A DNA stretch of 64,000 bases from Oscarella lobularis (Eukaryota; Porifera; Homoscleromorpha; Homosclerophorida; Oscarellidae). The notes under the pieces are model-generated. The model saw nothing but the letters and a program-made list of their open reading frames with translations, ran no database searches and was not told the origin of the DNA. The translations under genes and the position numbers were made by a program. Shown here piece after piece: positions 1-9,719 of the stretch. The stretch spans positions 1,240,001-1,304,000 of the forward strand of contig NC_089186.1 in the NCBI RefSeq assembly GCF_947507565.1, written 5' to 3'. Every line of letters begins with the position of its first letter. Positions within the stretch are counted from its first letter, which is position 1.

Positions 1-525
1 GCCGACAATGAGACCCAGTCCGGCTCCAGTGAAAATCTTCCCCATCGCCGCGCCGCGCTCCTCCTGGTCTGGATAGCGATCGGCGATGACGGCGAGGGAA
101 GCGGTCAAGGCGGCAGACTCGCCGACGCCCTGGACGGCGCGAGATGCGATGAGAACGTAGTACATTTTCCCGACGTTTGATACGATGAGATTGGCGAAGG
201 CGGAAACAAAGGAGGCGAGGGCGAAGATGAAGAAGCCGAAGAGTAGGGGTCCCGTTGTGCCGTGGTAGTCGACAATGTAGCCGACGAAAGGATTGGCGAC
301 GATCGTTGCGAAGGAGTTTGTCGCGAGGAGGACGCCTATGCGGATAGACGTCTCGGTCTCGTTAAGGAATGCGGCGATCGTCGGTACGATGAAGGAGTTG
401 AGTAAACATTGGAGGAAGAGGGAGATGAAGGCGACGACGAGAATAAGTGGACGGTAAGAAGAGATTCGAGAGAGAATCCCAGCGTTATGAGTCGACTCCG
501 GAGCGGAAGATCTTGTCTCCTCCAT
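1..525 (-). CDS. SLC18-family (VMAT/VAChT-like) transporter, 5' part
   Basis: The reverse strand is open for 175 codons from an ATG at 525 to the window edge, so only the N-terminal third is present. The family exchanges protons for small amines across vesicle membranes by a 12-helix MFS fold. Seen here: a short cytosolic N-terminus, TM1 (about residues 26-50, ending in FIVPTIAAFL), a short loop with a possible N-glycosylation site (NET), TM2 with a VANPFVGYIVD motif (compare VNPFVG in VMATs), further hydrophobic segments, and SRAVQGVGES followed by DQEERGAAMGK, matching the R-LQG-GSS and D-ERG-AMG signatures of SLC18A proteins. The TM1 acidic residue of VMAT2 (Asp in LLLDNMLL) is not conserved; the aligned stretch reads LQCLLNSF. 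The large TM1-TM2 luminal loop of vertebrate VMATs is absent. SLC18 membership is fairly sure; the substrate is unknown. Confidence 0.85.
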   Translation of the reverse strand, partial: MEETRSSAPESTHNAGILSRISSYRPLILVVAFISLFLQCLLNSFIVPTIAAFLNETETSIRIGVLLATNSFATIVANPFVGYIVDYHGTTGPLLFGFFIFALASFVSAFANLIVSNVGKMYYVLIASRAVQGVGESAALTASLAVIADRYPDQEERGAAMGKIFTGAGLGLIVG

Positions 526-571
526 TGATGTGATGTACTGGAGAGCTATTTCCTGTGTACGTACACGTTAG

Positions 572-600
572 GTCGGTGTGACGTCATGCAATGAGTCACT
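572..600. promoter_or_regulatory. CRE and AP-1-like sites upstream of the SLC18 gene
   Basis: A perfect TGACGTCA palindrome (579-586) is followed by TGCAATGAG and TGAGTCA (592-598), 54-75 bp upstream of the transporter ATG. These match CREB/ATF, C/EBP half-site and AP-1 consensus motifs. The close match GACGTCA-n-TGCAATGA recurs at 8369, 14460 and 15701 in this window. Regulatory use is inferred from motif and position only. Confidence 0.4.
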
Positions 601-1269
601 TCGTGCAACTTCCTTTGGCTTTACTTCAATCAGCTGCTGCCATATAGCCAGCGTACAGAGAACGCTCACCGAAAAAGTACTTACATAAGGTCGATGAATG
701 AAGGTTTGGCTCCAGATTCACGGGTGACGAACAACGATGACGTCGAAGGTCACTTCTGGGCGTGTTTAGGTTGGGATCGCTTTGCGCAGAGTCCCTTCTT
801 TGGTGCTGCCGCCTTCTAGCAACCATGGCATCGTAGAGGCTCGCTGCGACGATGTCGGTTGTGGCAGTGACGTCGTCGCTTCCACGTAGAATTGGATTGT
901 CGACGTCCCCATTTGACATAACGCTTTCTGTTTCTCGCGTTGCTTGTCCGCTTTGTCCTGGCTACGTTTAACTTTGGAACTACCAGTTCCAAACGAGACC
1001 TGCCTGACGCGATTTTGAAGGTTTTTTTTCACTTGAGAGATGATGCATAGTCGCAGGGCCCTAAATCGCCAGTGTCTCGCGTCGTCGATCTCGTTTACAG
1101 CCTTTTTTCGCTATACGAAAGCCTGTAGGATTTGCATCGCAATTTTCTCTTAATTCGCCGTCCCTGTGGTCATCACCTTTAACGGCAACGGACGACCATG
1201 ACAGCCATGAGTGAACAGAGCACCAGGGAGATTTGTCTGCCACTCAGCTTGACTTTTAGCGCCAGAAGA
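601..1269. other. Stretch without an assignable gene
   Basis: There is a 97-codon open frame on the minus strand (919 to 626) beginning MSNGDVDNPILRG, and an overlapping minus frame (1032-766) rich in Lys/Arg/Gln. Neither shows a domain I recognise, nor a clear splice context, and no copy of either appears elsewhere in the window. They could be exons of an unidentified minus-strand gene or chance open frames. Confidence 0.3.
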
Positions 1270-1665
1270 GGATACGTGTCAATGACTCTATTGTTATCAG
1301 CGCGGTGTTCCAAAAGCCATTTCATTCCAAAAATGCTTCCACCCCCGCAGGCATGACGCCATACTATTACAAACATTGCACATGTAGCAAACAAAAGCAC
1401 ATCTGGTATCACCTTTTCTTCAATAGCATTTACGCTGATTCCTTTTCATTAAAACGATAATCAAAAATCTCGTTTGCTTTGTCAGATGACAAAAATTGAT
1501 TCTAAGCTCCCCAAGCCTATAAATCAAAAGTTATTCTTGCGAGACGGTTGATATCAATTCTGTTACGACATCAGATGGTAACAAAATGTAGCCATGTTCT
1601 TCGAGATAGAGCATTTTTTTCATTGTGTCAACGGAACTTGCACATGCATAAGAATATGGCGTACA
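1270..1665 (-). pseudogene. Ankyrin-repeat exon remnants of a Roco gene
   Basis: Three minus-strand blocks match successive ankyrin exons of Roco A. At about 1290-1365 the translation contains SIFGMKWLLEH, the same words as the exon near 6600-6680. At about 1410-1500 there is a decayed match to the exon containing SSGKANEIF (near 6736-6843). At about 1545-1660 there is PYSYACASSVDTMKK, as in the exon near 6885-6995. Frames are broken between and within blocks, and the Roc, COR and death exons are absent. It is a dead partial copy on the same strand as the intact gene, showing that the array once extended further left. Confidence 0.75.
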
Positions 1666-1779
1666 TCCATCCTAAAAAAGCTCTAGAGATGAGTGATGTC
1701 ATATCAGCAATTCTATCGCCGGGACGCCTGATGGAACGCGACTTCTCTAAACAATAAACACACTGACTACGAGTGCACG

Positions 1780-3361
1780 TACTCGTTTTTTCGTCTCCCC
1801 CTTCGGATTTTTCCTTTCGGGGTCGCGGTTTGGGGACGGGTTTTTCAGCTGGTTTATCTTCTTGCATTTCTTCGTATTTGCCTTGAAGTGTTCCTTGCAG
1901 TAGCAATTCTTGTCGAGAAATCCGAATTCGCCGATTTTGAGCTACACTCCAAAATTAGCGAATCTACGTCATCCCACATCCGAAAATAACCTTCTTATCG
2001 CATTTGACGCAAATCCTCGCGTCGTTCTCCTGAGAACGTTAATTTCCTTATTGAATCAATAATTTGTCCCCCACTTACCTGTTCCTCTTTCGCCTGCTTC
2101 TTCTTTCGCGGAGGAGCGCGTGGAATCGTCTCCACCTAAGAACGAATAAAAATAAAAGCATATATTTATTTTGAATACGCACTTGGTTCCCATGACGTTT
2201 CGCCGAGAAGTCCATACGCAACGAAATCGCAATAGAATCCCACTCAATGCCCCCTAACTATGCAATCATTACTAGAGACTACCTTGGATGAAGCCATGGG
2301 TCTCGCATCGACGATTGTAATCGATTTAGGAGAAGCAACGTCTTCTGCTACATAAGACAGAGAAAATAGAAGCGTTAATTGTTATTTTTTATTTATTTAT
2401 TTATCTTGCCTTTTGTGTTGGTTGATTTTTTCTCGAGCGAGTTGTAGCATTCGTTGCAGACGCGTTCAAGACGTTCGTCACCCGGTTTCGGCGTCTTGCT
2501 TTGGAAGACAACAAGATCAACTTTGTGACTCGAACACGTGGAGCAGACGACTTTGCCACAATTACGACAGTGATGCTAAAATAAAAAGATTAATATCATC
2601 GATTTTTAGGTATGTTTACTTTTCTATTGAATTTTGAGAATTTCGCTTTTCGCCATCCGTGACTTTTCCGTCCGGGACCCAAACAGCATGAGTAAAAAGT
2701 TGACATTTTCTAAAATTATTAATTAATTAAGAAGATTTATGAGTTTTAATTAATTCTTGACCTTGGCCTTTTTGCACTTTTGCCATAATTTTTTTCAAAT
2801 TCGATAGCCAATTGTTCTTGTCGCTCAAAATCGGCGCGAAAACGTGAAAAGATTTATCGGTGTGATTAATTTGAAAAGCATTATCAGTATCTATAAATAG
2901 CCCAATAAATAGATAAATATAACTCTATATATTTTCCCACCCAAATGCTTATCGATTTGACTCTCATCTATGGAATAGGCCTGCGGCAGAAAATTACACT
3001 CAGACGAGACGGACATCTGATCCAAGATAAAGACGTGTTGCTGAGCGTAATGACCACGTGCCCATAAACCTATAATTAATTAAGACATTCTCAAAGAGAA
3101 ATAATCGGGCCACGCCCACTCGCTCTTTTCTTACCAAAACGTCAGGAAGAAGTGTCGTGGCTTTGGACCGCGGCGACAGACTTTGAGTAGGGTTCCCTCG
3201 CGGATGAAAATTCGGCCCGGAACTAGGAGCGTCTGCGCGGAAATGCACGCGCTTCGATTTTTTTCCACGAATGGGGGGCCCCGCGAGAAGCTTACGCATC
3301 CTCCCTGGAAGCGGCCTTGTACTCCGGCGATTTTCGATTGGTTGAAATCGGATTGAGCCAA
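1780..3361 (-). pseudogene. PH-FYVE (Phafin/PLEKHF-like) gene, copy 1, frame-broken
   Basis: Phafins are small PH-FYVE proteins that bind PtdIns3P on endosomes and lysosomes. Exon 1 (3361-3296) begins MAQSDFNQSKIAGVQGRF; a 63-bp GT-AG intron follows. Exon 2 (3232-3135) carries the PH strand VPGRIFIREGTLLKVCRRG. Later exons give DTDNAFQINHTDKSFHVFAP (about 2880-2790) and the FYVE core HHCRNCGKVVCSTC ending RVCNECYNSLEKK (about 2575-2420). Downstream short exons (about 2342-2091, 2039-1990, 1950-1780) encode a basic linker, a CVKCDKK knuckle and a NCYCKEHF piece resembling the two ends of a LIM domain. Lesions relative to copy 2 (16640-17160): a 7-nt deletion in exon 2 near 3150 and a 10-nt deletion near 3060. 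The FYVE WVPDGKVTD segment is out of frame with the HHCR core, and the first Cys pair is missing. I call it a pseudogene. Confidence 0.75.
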
Positions 3362-3662
3362 TGGGATTTCTTCCTGGAGGTGGGATTCCGATGTGTTTGG
3401 CTCGTGTTTCCTCTCGATGAGGCCTCACCTTGCTGATGCGTACTTCCGTCTTGTCGTCGCGTCGATTTACGCTTGAACATCGCCCTCTCTTGTATCAAAA
3501 TCGAAAGAAAACACGAAGAAGCGAAACGAGCCAAAGCGCGCTAAATAACTTGCATTGAGCACACCGATTTTTCATTCGCCTCACCTACAGAAACATACAA
3601 AAATTTTACATGCAACGTCCCAGACAGACAGCCATTCACAAACAAAATAAGAAAGAGGATAT
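3362..3662. other. 5' flank of PH-FYVE copy 1 / 3' flank of Roco A
   Basis: No gene is seen. The stretch at 3410-3450 (AGGCCTCACCTTG-TGATGCGT) recurs at about 9368-9388 next to the membrane-protein remnant, and GAGCCAAAGCGCGCTAAATA (about 3530) recurs at about 7821. These are marks of the local duplication history. Confidence 0.5.
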
Positions 3663-6600
3663 CTACTTACTGCCACACAGCAATTCAAATTTCGACATGA
3701 TTGCCCTTCGATTTACTTCAAACAGATCAAACAATCCTAGAAGCTGACCCACTGTAGGTGATTTTGCAGTGTTCCACAATTTCAACACTTTGACCATACG
3801 AGCAAAGTCGTGACGAATTTGTTCGCGAACATATTGAAGATCATTTTCATCAATATGTAGAGAGGAGCCAAGATCTTCCCACAATGAACCCTTGACGTGA
3901 GCGCAGGCTGTGATCAGATCGTCTGATACCAGAGCATCGTCAGGAGGAAAAGTACCTGAATAACAACTATTAGAAAGAAAAGATACTCGCCAAAAAATGA
4001 ATACCTGAAGTGAAACCAGATAGAATCACTAAATCTCTGACGGAAGAACGATGACGTCTTTCTGGTCGAGCGGAAAACAAGAGGTGATCCAAAGCCTTCG
4101 CATTGACTTTCTGATCGACTTCACTTGACAAATAAATAGCAGGATCTTCGTTGAGTTGCTGAAGATGAGAACTGTCTAAATAGAACCAATTGAGAATAAC
4201 TCCCGGACTTCGTTCATCGCACGCTTCAGCGATCATCGATTTCAGTTCATTGAAGAATTTCTTCGTTTCGGCCTCGCAACTGACTTTGCTGGACCAACGA
4301 AAAACGATGTCAATGCAATGACGTCCCTTCTTTATTCCCAATTGAATGAGACACTCGATTACTTTATTACCGACAATCCTCACTAACTTTATGCCGTTCT
4401 TCCAAAGCTCTTCACTTGTGTCCGTCAGACGAGAGCAACGACATTGAAGAATGACGAACGACGACGGTGAGATGATGTCGACCGACTTATTACATTCATA
4501 TCGTTGACCACGATACACGTCCAGCGTCGCGTCTATAACCCAGGCGGCAGGAGGAATAGAATCGTCGAGAAGAGCGGGAATCTGATACATTCCTGGGGCG
4601 TCTTCCAGCTCAATGCACAGATCCAAATAGCGAAGAACTTCAATTGCGTCGTCGGTTTTCACAACGAATGCAGATGGACGGCCCTTGTGTATGAGGTCGT
4701 CTTCAAATGCCGTCAGAGCCGATTCAATGTCGCTCTTTGACGCCTTCCCCAATTTCCCCGTCTGCATGGCGACTGGAAACCAGGGAGGAGCGAGAAGAGG
4801 ACCGATTACATTATGACACAACCACTGAGGTCGAACACAGATGCGACGACCAAGATTAATAATCTATATAAACATATTAGTAATCTGTGCAAAACTAATC
4901 GTAATCACTCACTAATCCGGACGAGTCAAGATACTCAACAGCCACTTTTTTCTCGTCCTCGTTTAGAACGAGTTTGACCTCTTGAGAAATCCACTTTTGG
5001 AATTCTTCAGTCGTCAGGAAATAGGCCAATGGACGTTTCCTCTTTTTGTCCAGAATAGAGAGATGCTTCTCAATTTCGTGGCACAATTTTGGAATGCCAT
5101 CTGCTGCCTGTGAAAACCAAAATGTGTCAAAAAGTCATTTTTAGATTATTGAGTTATTACCTCTAGCATTTTTTCACGAATTTTCTTGAGTTTCTGACGA
5201 CAGTCGTCCATGCGAACCGAAGTGCTCTTACTGCAATCCATTTCGATCACGTGATCAATTTCAATATTGAACGTATTGCCAAATAGTTTCTGAAGCTCTC
5301 TGGCGACTCGTTTCATCTGGAAACTCACTTCGATTCCCGCCTTTTCTTCAAAACCGATTAAATTGAATATTATCATAAATGGAATTAGCGACGTCACGTG
5401 AGACAGAAGCGTTCTTAATGAAGCCTTGGCAAACGCACACCAGAATTGGCCTTCTTCTAGAAGACTCTTTTCTGACGTCATCTCGTCTCCCTTTCGAATT
5501 GGAAGAATGAGATTGAACATTGTATTGGACTTTTGAAAAAAGAGCCCATGCGCGCTGTGGAATGTGGGTTGGGCACCAAAATCCCACCACGATCCTTTGC
5601 CAATTTCCTTATTTTCACAATTATGAATATCAACCCCGGGTGTGCGATCCTTTTCTTTGGGTGGGGGTTGATTGAGTCGAAGAAGAGAATTCACGTACGT
5701 CGTTTTTCCCGCCATTTCTTTGCCAACTACGCAGAATTTAATTGAATCCGGACGAACCGTTTCTCGTTGAAGAACGGAAAACCGGGCGGCGTCCTAATAA
5801 AATAGATACATAATGGAACTGAATCAAAATGAAGACGTACGTAATGCTGTCGAAGGAGAGCTCTTGTTGCACCAAGTGCCACCTGATGAGGCGTATTTCC
5901 GTCCTTAATTACACGTTTATAGATTCTCTCTAATTTACAAGAAAATCACGTCACCTGATCTTGACACGTGACGTCAACACCCTTCTTAATCAATAGATCA
6001 ATAACTGATGCGTTTACGCTTGATGAGCTTTCTGCAACCATATGCAATGCATTTTGTTTGTTCTACAGAGATTTGAATAGAGAACGATTGAGAAATGAGA
6101 ATTCTGACTAACCTTATTTCTGACAGAGACATCAGCTCCTAATTCAATTAGTTGCTGAATGACAAGGAAAGAAGGATGATACTGATCACATGCGTACAGT
6201 AAGGGTGTCCTTCCCTCCTAAAAATAGGATTAACAAACAAAAAATGCAAGAATGCAACCTTATCAACGGAATTGATATCAATGCCTTTCTCAATGACAAG
6301 ATATCGAAGAACATCTTTTACTTCATCTTCACACTTTGAGGGGTGGGTGGCGTGAAACAAAGCCGTCCTCCCTTTCTGAATAAAAAAGACAGCGATTTGT
6401 TGATTGAATTTGTAGCAAATAAACAACATCTCACGTCATCTTTTGCTCGACAGATGGCTCCTTTATCTACCAAGTAGCGAATTTTTGTTGAACGATTGAT
6501 GGAACTTCCACACGCAAACATAAAAGGCGTTTGGTCAAACTGAAGATGAAATAAGCATAAAAGTATCACAAGTGAAATCTGCTAACATTATCGACGCTAT

Positions 6601-7672
6601 TGATATCAGAGTTGTGTTCCAAAAGCCATTTCATTCCAAATATGCTTCCACTCATGCAGGCATGATGCAGAGGAGTCAACCCAACCTATAACAATTATTG
6701 CACAATGTAGTGAAACAAAAGCACATCACGTATCACCTCTTCTTCAATAGCGTTGACGCTCAATCCCTTTTTATTGACAAGATGATGAAAAATCTCGTTA
6801 GCTTTTCCAGATGATAAAAATTGATTTTCAGCTGCCCAAAGCTACAAAGTTATATAAATTTGCAAAAGGGTTCATATCAATTCTGTTACAATAGCCTCTT
6901 GTGAAGAAATGTTGCAATGCTCTTCGAGATAGACCACTTTTTTCATTGTGTCAACGGAACTTGCACAGGCATAAGAATATGGCGTACGTCCTTCCTAAAA
7001 GAGTGATGAGTGAAACCATATGAAATCAATTCCACGTCATACTTTGGCTTTCTCGTTGATATTTGCACCGTGAATGACAAGCCATTCAACGCCAAAAATA
7101 TTTCCCCACTTGCACGCACAGTGAAGTGGGCAGAATTCATACTGCATTCACGCATCAATTAATATACCAATCCAAAAAACGTAATCATACTTGATATGAT
7201 TTCATGTCAATGTCTTGATTCTTTTGCACAATCGCATAACTGAGCCAATCATTGGCTTCCTCCGCCGTCTCAAACTCTCTTCCCGCCACATAGTGAAATA
7301 ATGACAAGTCGTGGATGTACTAACGAAAAGTAGAATACAGTGGTGCGCAGCGATGAAAAACGCAACCATTTCATACCTGATCAGATCGAAATCCTTTTTG
7401 TATAGAAAGAAAACGAACCACTTCCTCCTCATTTCCTAACTTCCCGAGCATCCCGGTAAATCGCTCGATCGCGGATGAGATCCTTTTCGGTGTGCGTTTC
7501 TGCCGACAACAATCAGCCAATCAATATTAACAGCGTTTTTCGCTCGGTGATTCTACGAGTTCGTTTTCGGTTCATTAGAAGGCGACGATCGCTGTTCGTT
7601 TACACTACACGTTCTTGCTAGTCTTACACGTCCCTTGACGTCTTCTTTCGGCGAAGAGAACAACGAACCCAT
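3663..7672 (-). CDS. Roco A: ankyrin-Roc-COR-death protein (DAPK-like, no kinase)
   Basis: Roco proteins couple a Ras-like Roc GTPase to a COR dimerisation domain; death domains recruit apoptosis or immune adaptors. Exons read in order on the minus strand with 45-100 bp GT-AG introns: N-terminus MGSLFSSPKEDVKGR (7672) and a helical segment ending SIQKGFRSDQ (7377); exon 7319-7191; eight ankyrin units, roughly one per exon, from 7141 to about 5830. The Roc exon (about 5793-5146) has P-loop GKEMAGKTT, DRTPGVDI and WDFGAQPTFHSAHG. COR exons follow (about 5110-4910 and about 4865-4010), ending near SVRDLVILSGF. The last exon (about 3957-3663) is a death domain with WEDLGSSL and MVKVLKLWN, ending CGSK-stop. 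Everything from the second exon on stays in frame, so this copy looks functional; the join of the first exon is uncertain. The order matches the C-terminal two thirds of DAPK1 without the kinase. The usual NKxD/THxD motif is replaced by FNLIGF. Confidence 0.85.
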
Positions 7673-7730
7673 GGCAAAATAAAGAATGAGAAACGCATGC
7701 GCACTCGGCTTACTGAATCTCACTAAAGTG

Positions 7731-7803
7731 TAGCCTCGATACTCCAGACCCTCGCGCGTTAAAGGGGGTGTGGTTGGCGAGAGGGTCTGGAGTATCGAGG
7801 CTA
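7731..7803. mobile_element. 73-bp MITE-like hairpin element
   Basis: The two ends are inverted repeats of at least 23 bp (outermost TAGCCTCGATACTCCAGACC) around a short centre. The element is flanked by direct repeats ACTAAAGTG at 7722-7730 and 7804-7812. The 9-bp target duplication suggests a Mutator-like, or with one chance base a hAT-like (8 bp), non-autonomous element. The matching region upstream of Roco B (about 13795-13830) shares GCATGCGCACTCGGCTTA but has no hairpin, so it represents an empty site. Confidence 0.8.
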
Positions 7804-7812
7804 ACTAAAGTG

Positions 7813-8360
7813 TCACAGATGAGCCAAAGCGCGCTAAATAACCTGCATTGATTCCTTCAATTCAGAAGCGACTTTTCCCCCGTGTTTCCGTTCGCGTATA
7901 GAATTTCTTCTTGTAAAGAACAACGTTCAAGCCAGCCAGCCAGCGCCACTCAGGACAAAATAGTAACAACAATAAAAAAGACAATGTACTTACGGAGATT
8001 GTGCGTCTACATCGAATTCACATCCACGTTTAGATTCTCATTTCCATAAAACACCAAATCTTTCACTTTTTAGATATCGATCTTCTGATTACATTTTAAA
8101 ATTATTTTCATGTCGACTGCGAGAGGAACAGCACGTGCTAATATTTTCTGCACACCGTTTGTACAATAAATACCGTAGATCGCTATTGATTTCACAGAGA
8201 TTAGGAACTTACATTTGAAGTGACTTCTTGTGAATGTCCGAGGCACTTCTCATATTTTCCAGACAATGCAGCGATTTTTTTGTAGCGACGCTCCTAGGTT
8301 GCTCGTTCATCGATTTGGCCTCATTTGAGGTTAGGGTTAGTAAACGTAACTGACAAGGGC
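7813..8360. other. Intergenic stretch
   Basis: No gene is recognised. The first 30 bp repeat GAGCCAAAGCGCGCTAAATA from about 3530. A short (CCAG)n run sits near 7936-7947, and a telomere-like GGTTAGGGTTAG lies near 8330. The remainder looks like AT-rich, non-coding sequence. Confidence 0.4.
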
Positions 8361-8368
8361 ACGTCAGT

Positions 8369-8386
8369 CGACGTCACTGCAATGAC
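8369..8386. promoter_or_regulatory. CRE/C-EBP-like composite motif, array copy 1
   Basis: CGACGTCACTGCAATGAC combines an ATF/CREB-type core (ACGTCA) with a TGCAAT C/EBP half-site. Near-identical motifs sit at 14460-14477 and 15701-15718 in the paralogous blocks, and a variant lies in the SLC18 promoter. Use as a regulatory site is unproven. Confidence 0.3.
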
Positions 8387-8570
8387 TTCCGGTGTTGAAT
8401 GCAGTTGAACAAGGGAACGAAATTTCGCCTTTTTCAAAGTCAATCGCTCTTTTCTTCGGATGATTGCCGGAGGAGCGGACAGTCAAACAGTGAACACGTT
8501 CAAACGGTGATTCCCCCTAGAGAAAAAGCAGCAATAATTGTTTCTTTTTTTAAAAATTAGAGATGACATT

Positions 8571-9165
8571 TTAATACCGTGCTATCCCTTTCAAATGAAT
8601 AATGACTTTGCTCTCGTACTTCACGCTGAACGGTGGGCGAGATTGACTCCTCAATGACGACACTGGTGATTCAGACTGCAGTTGTAGAGTCATCTCCTCT
8701 TCTTTCTCCTCCGCACAATTGATACAGATAAGCCATTTGACTCCCTTGATCTCCAATGACTTCGCTATTCTCTGTTACATGATCTGGGCTTGGACTCTTT
8801 GTTGCCCTCTCAGGGATTTTCTCATAGGAAGCTTGAACCTCTATGGAACTCATTTCCAGAGCGAAAAAGGAGAGGAGCGAGGTTGTTCACGTGACCAATA
8901 AAGAGAAACAAAATAGCGATGACGTAGATGAGGATAATGGCCACAGCGGGTTCCTCGCTACACAGGAGAGTATAAAAAAAGAATACAGAGAAGTTTTTTA
9001 GTGTATCTGCTTACTCTTTTAGCTATTGTGAGCAAAGGGATTATCGACAAATTTTCACTGAAAGACACCTGACGCTTGAAAGATTGCGCCGAAAATGGAT
9101 GAGCAAAAGACCAGCAATAGAAATTACTTCCACTAGAGGAACCTAAATGAAGAGGAAGTAAAGAT
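8571..9165 (-). pseudogene. Unidentified membrane-protein segment, copy 1
   Basis: On the minus strand a block near 9150-9060 starts after an AG with VPLVEVISIAGLLLIHF. A second (about 8975-8895) encodes a membrane-spanning stretch EEPAVAIILIYVIAILFLFI, ending at a possible GT donor. A third, after CCATAG, encodes a polar tail EVQASYEKIPERATKSPS and on toward QMAYLYQL. An alternative frame ends IIHLKGIARY-stop at 8571. The same blocks recur at 14640-15230 and 15845-16450 with different frameshifts, so the ancestor looks like a multi-pass protein with a charged cytosolic tail. I do not recognise the family, and no copy has one continuous frame under simple splicing. Confidence 0.45.
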
Positions 9166-9479
9166 CACGTACTTAGGTCATGATGGCATGGATGGTTTGG
9201 ACTCACTTTCTACGGCAACCTTCAAAAGCCCTTCATGTGAGAATCTTAAGCGTTCTCCATAAGGCAGCAATAGATTCAGCCACGTTTGGTTGGCTGAAAC
9301 CCGATTTTGCTAATGGCACTTCTTCCTGACATCGTGATTTCGAGTTATTGGCTGTGCTTCCCCCTAGGAGGCCTCACCTTGTTGATGCGTGCTTCCGTTG
9401 GCAGTTGGCCCTTTCGTCAGATTTCCGCTCAACATCGATCGTTTCTCTGATGTCGGAACCGAAAGAAGACAATATGTCT

Positions 9480-9719
9480 ATGAAAAAGCTTCTGCGCGCG
9501 CTAAATAGCCCTTTATAAAATCCCAGGGGAGCCCTGTAAAAATCCAGTAGAGTAAAATCGCAGCGTTTATCATTTACTCAAGTGACGATATATTTAAATT
9601 GAAATCTATATTAAATATGTGTGTAACGAAACAAGGAAGATCTGCAGCGTTCAAACCTAACAGTTGGACAAAGCAGAAAGTAACACCGTGACAAAATAAA
9701 AAAGTAGTTATCAATTCAG
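9480..9719. other. 3' flank of Roco B
   Basis: A short intergenic stretch, AT-rich at 9580-9620. No gene or clear signal is seen beyond GCGCGCTAAATA (about 9496), a partial copy of the motif found beside Roco A. Confidence 0.35.

Noticed and set aside
8320-8345. Telomere or interstitial telomeric repeat (GGTTAGGGTTAG, also near 15668)
   Set aside because: Only about two hexamers at each place, so chance or a piece of the local repeat is enough to explain it.
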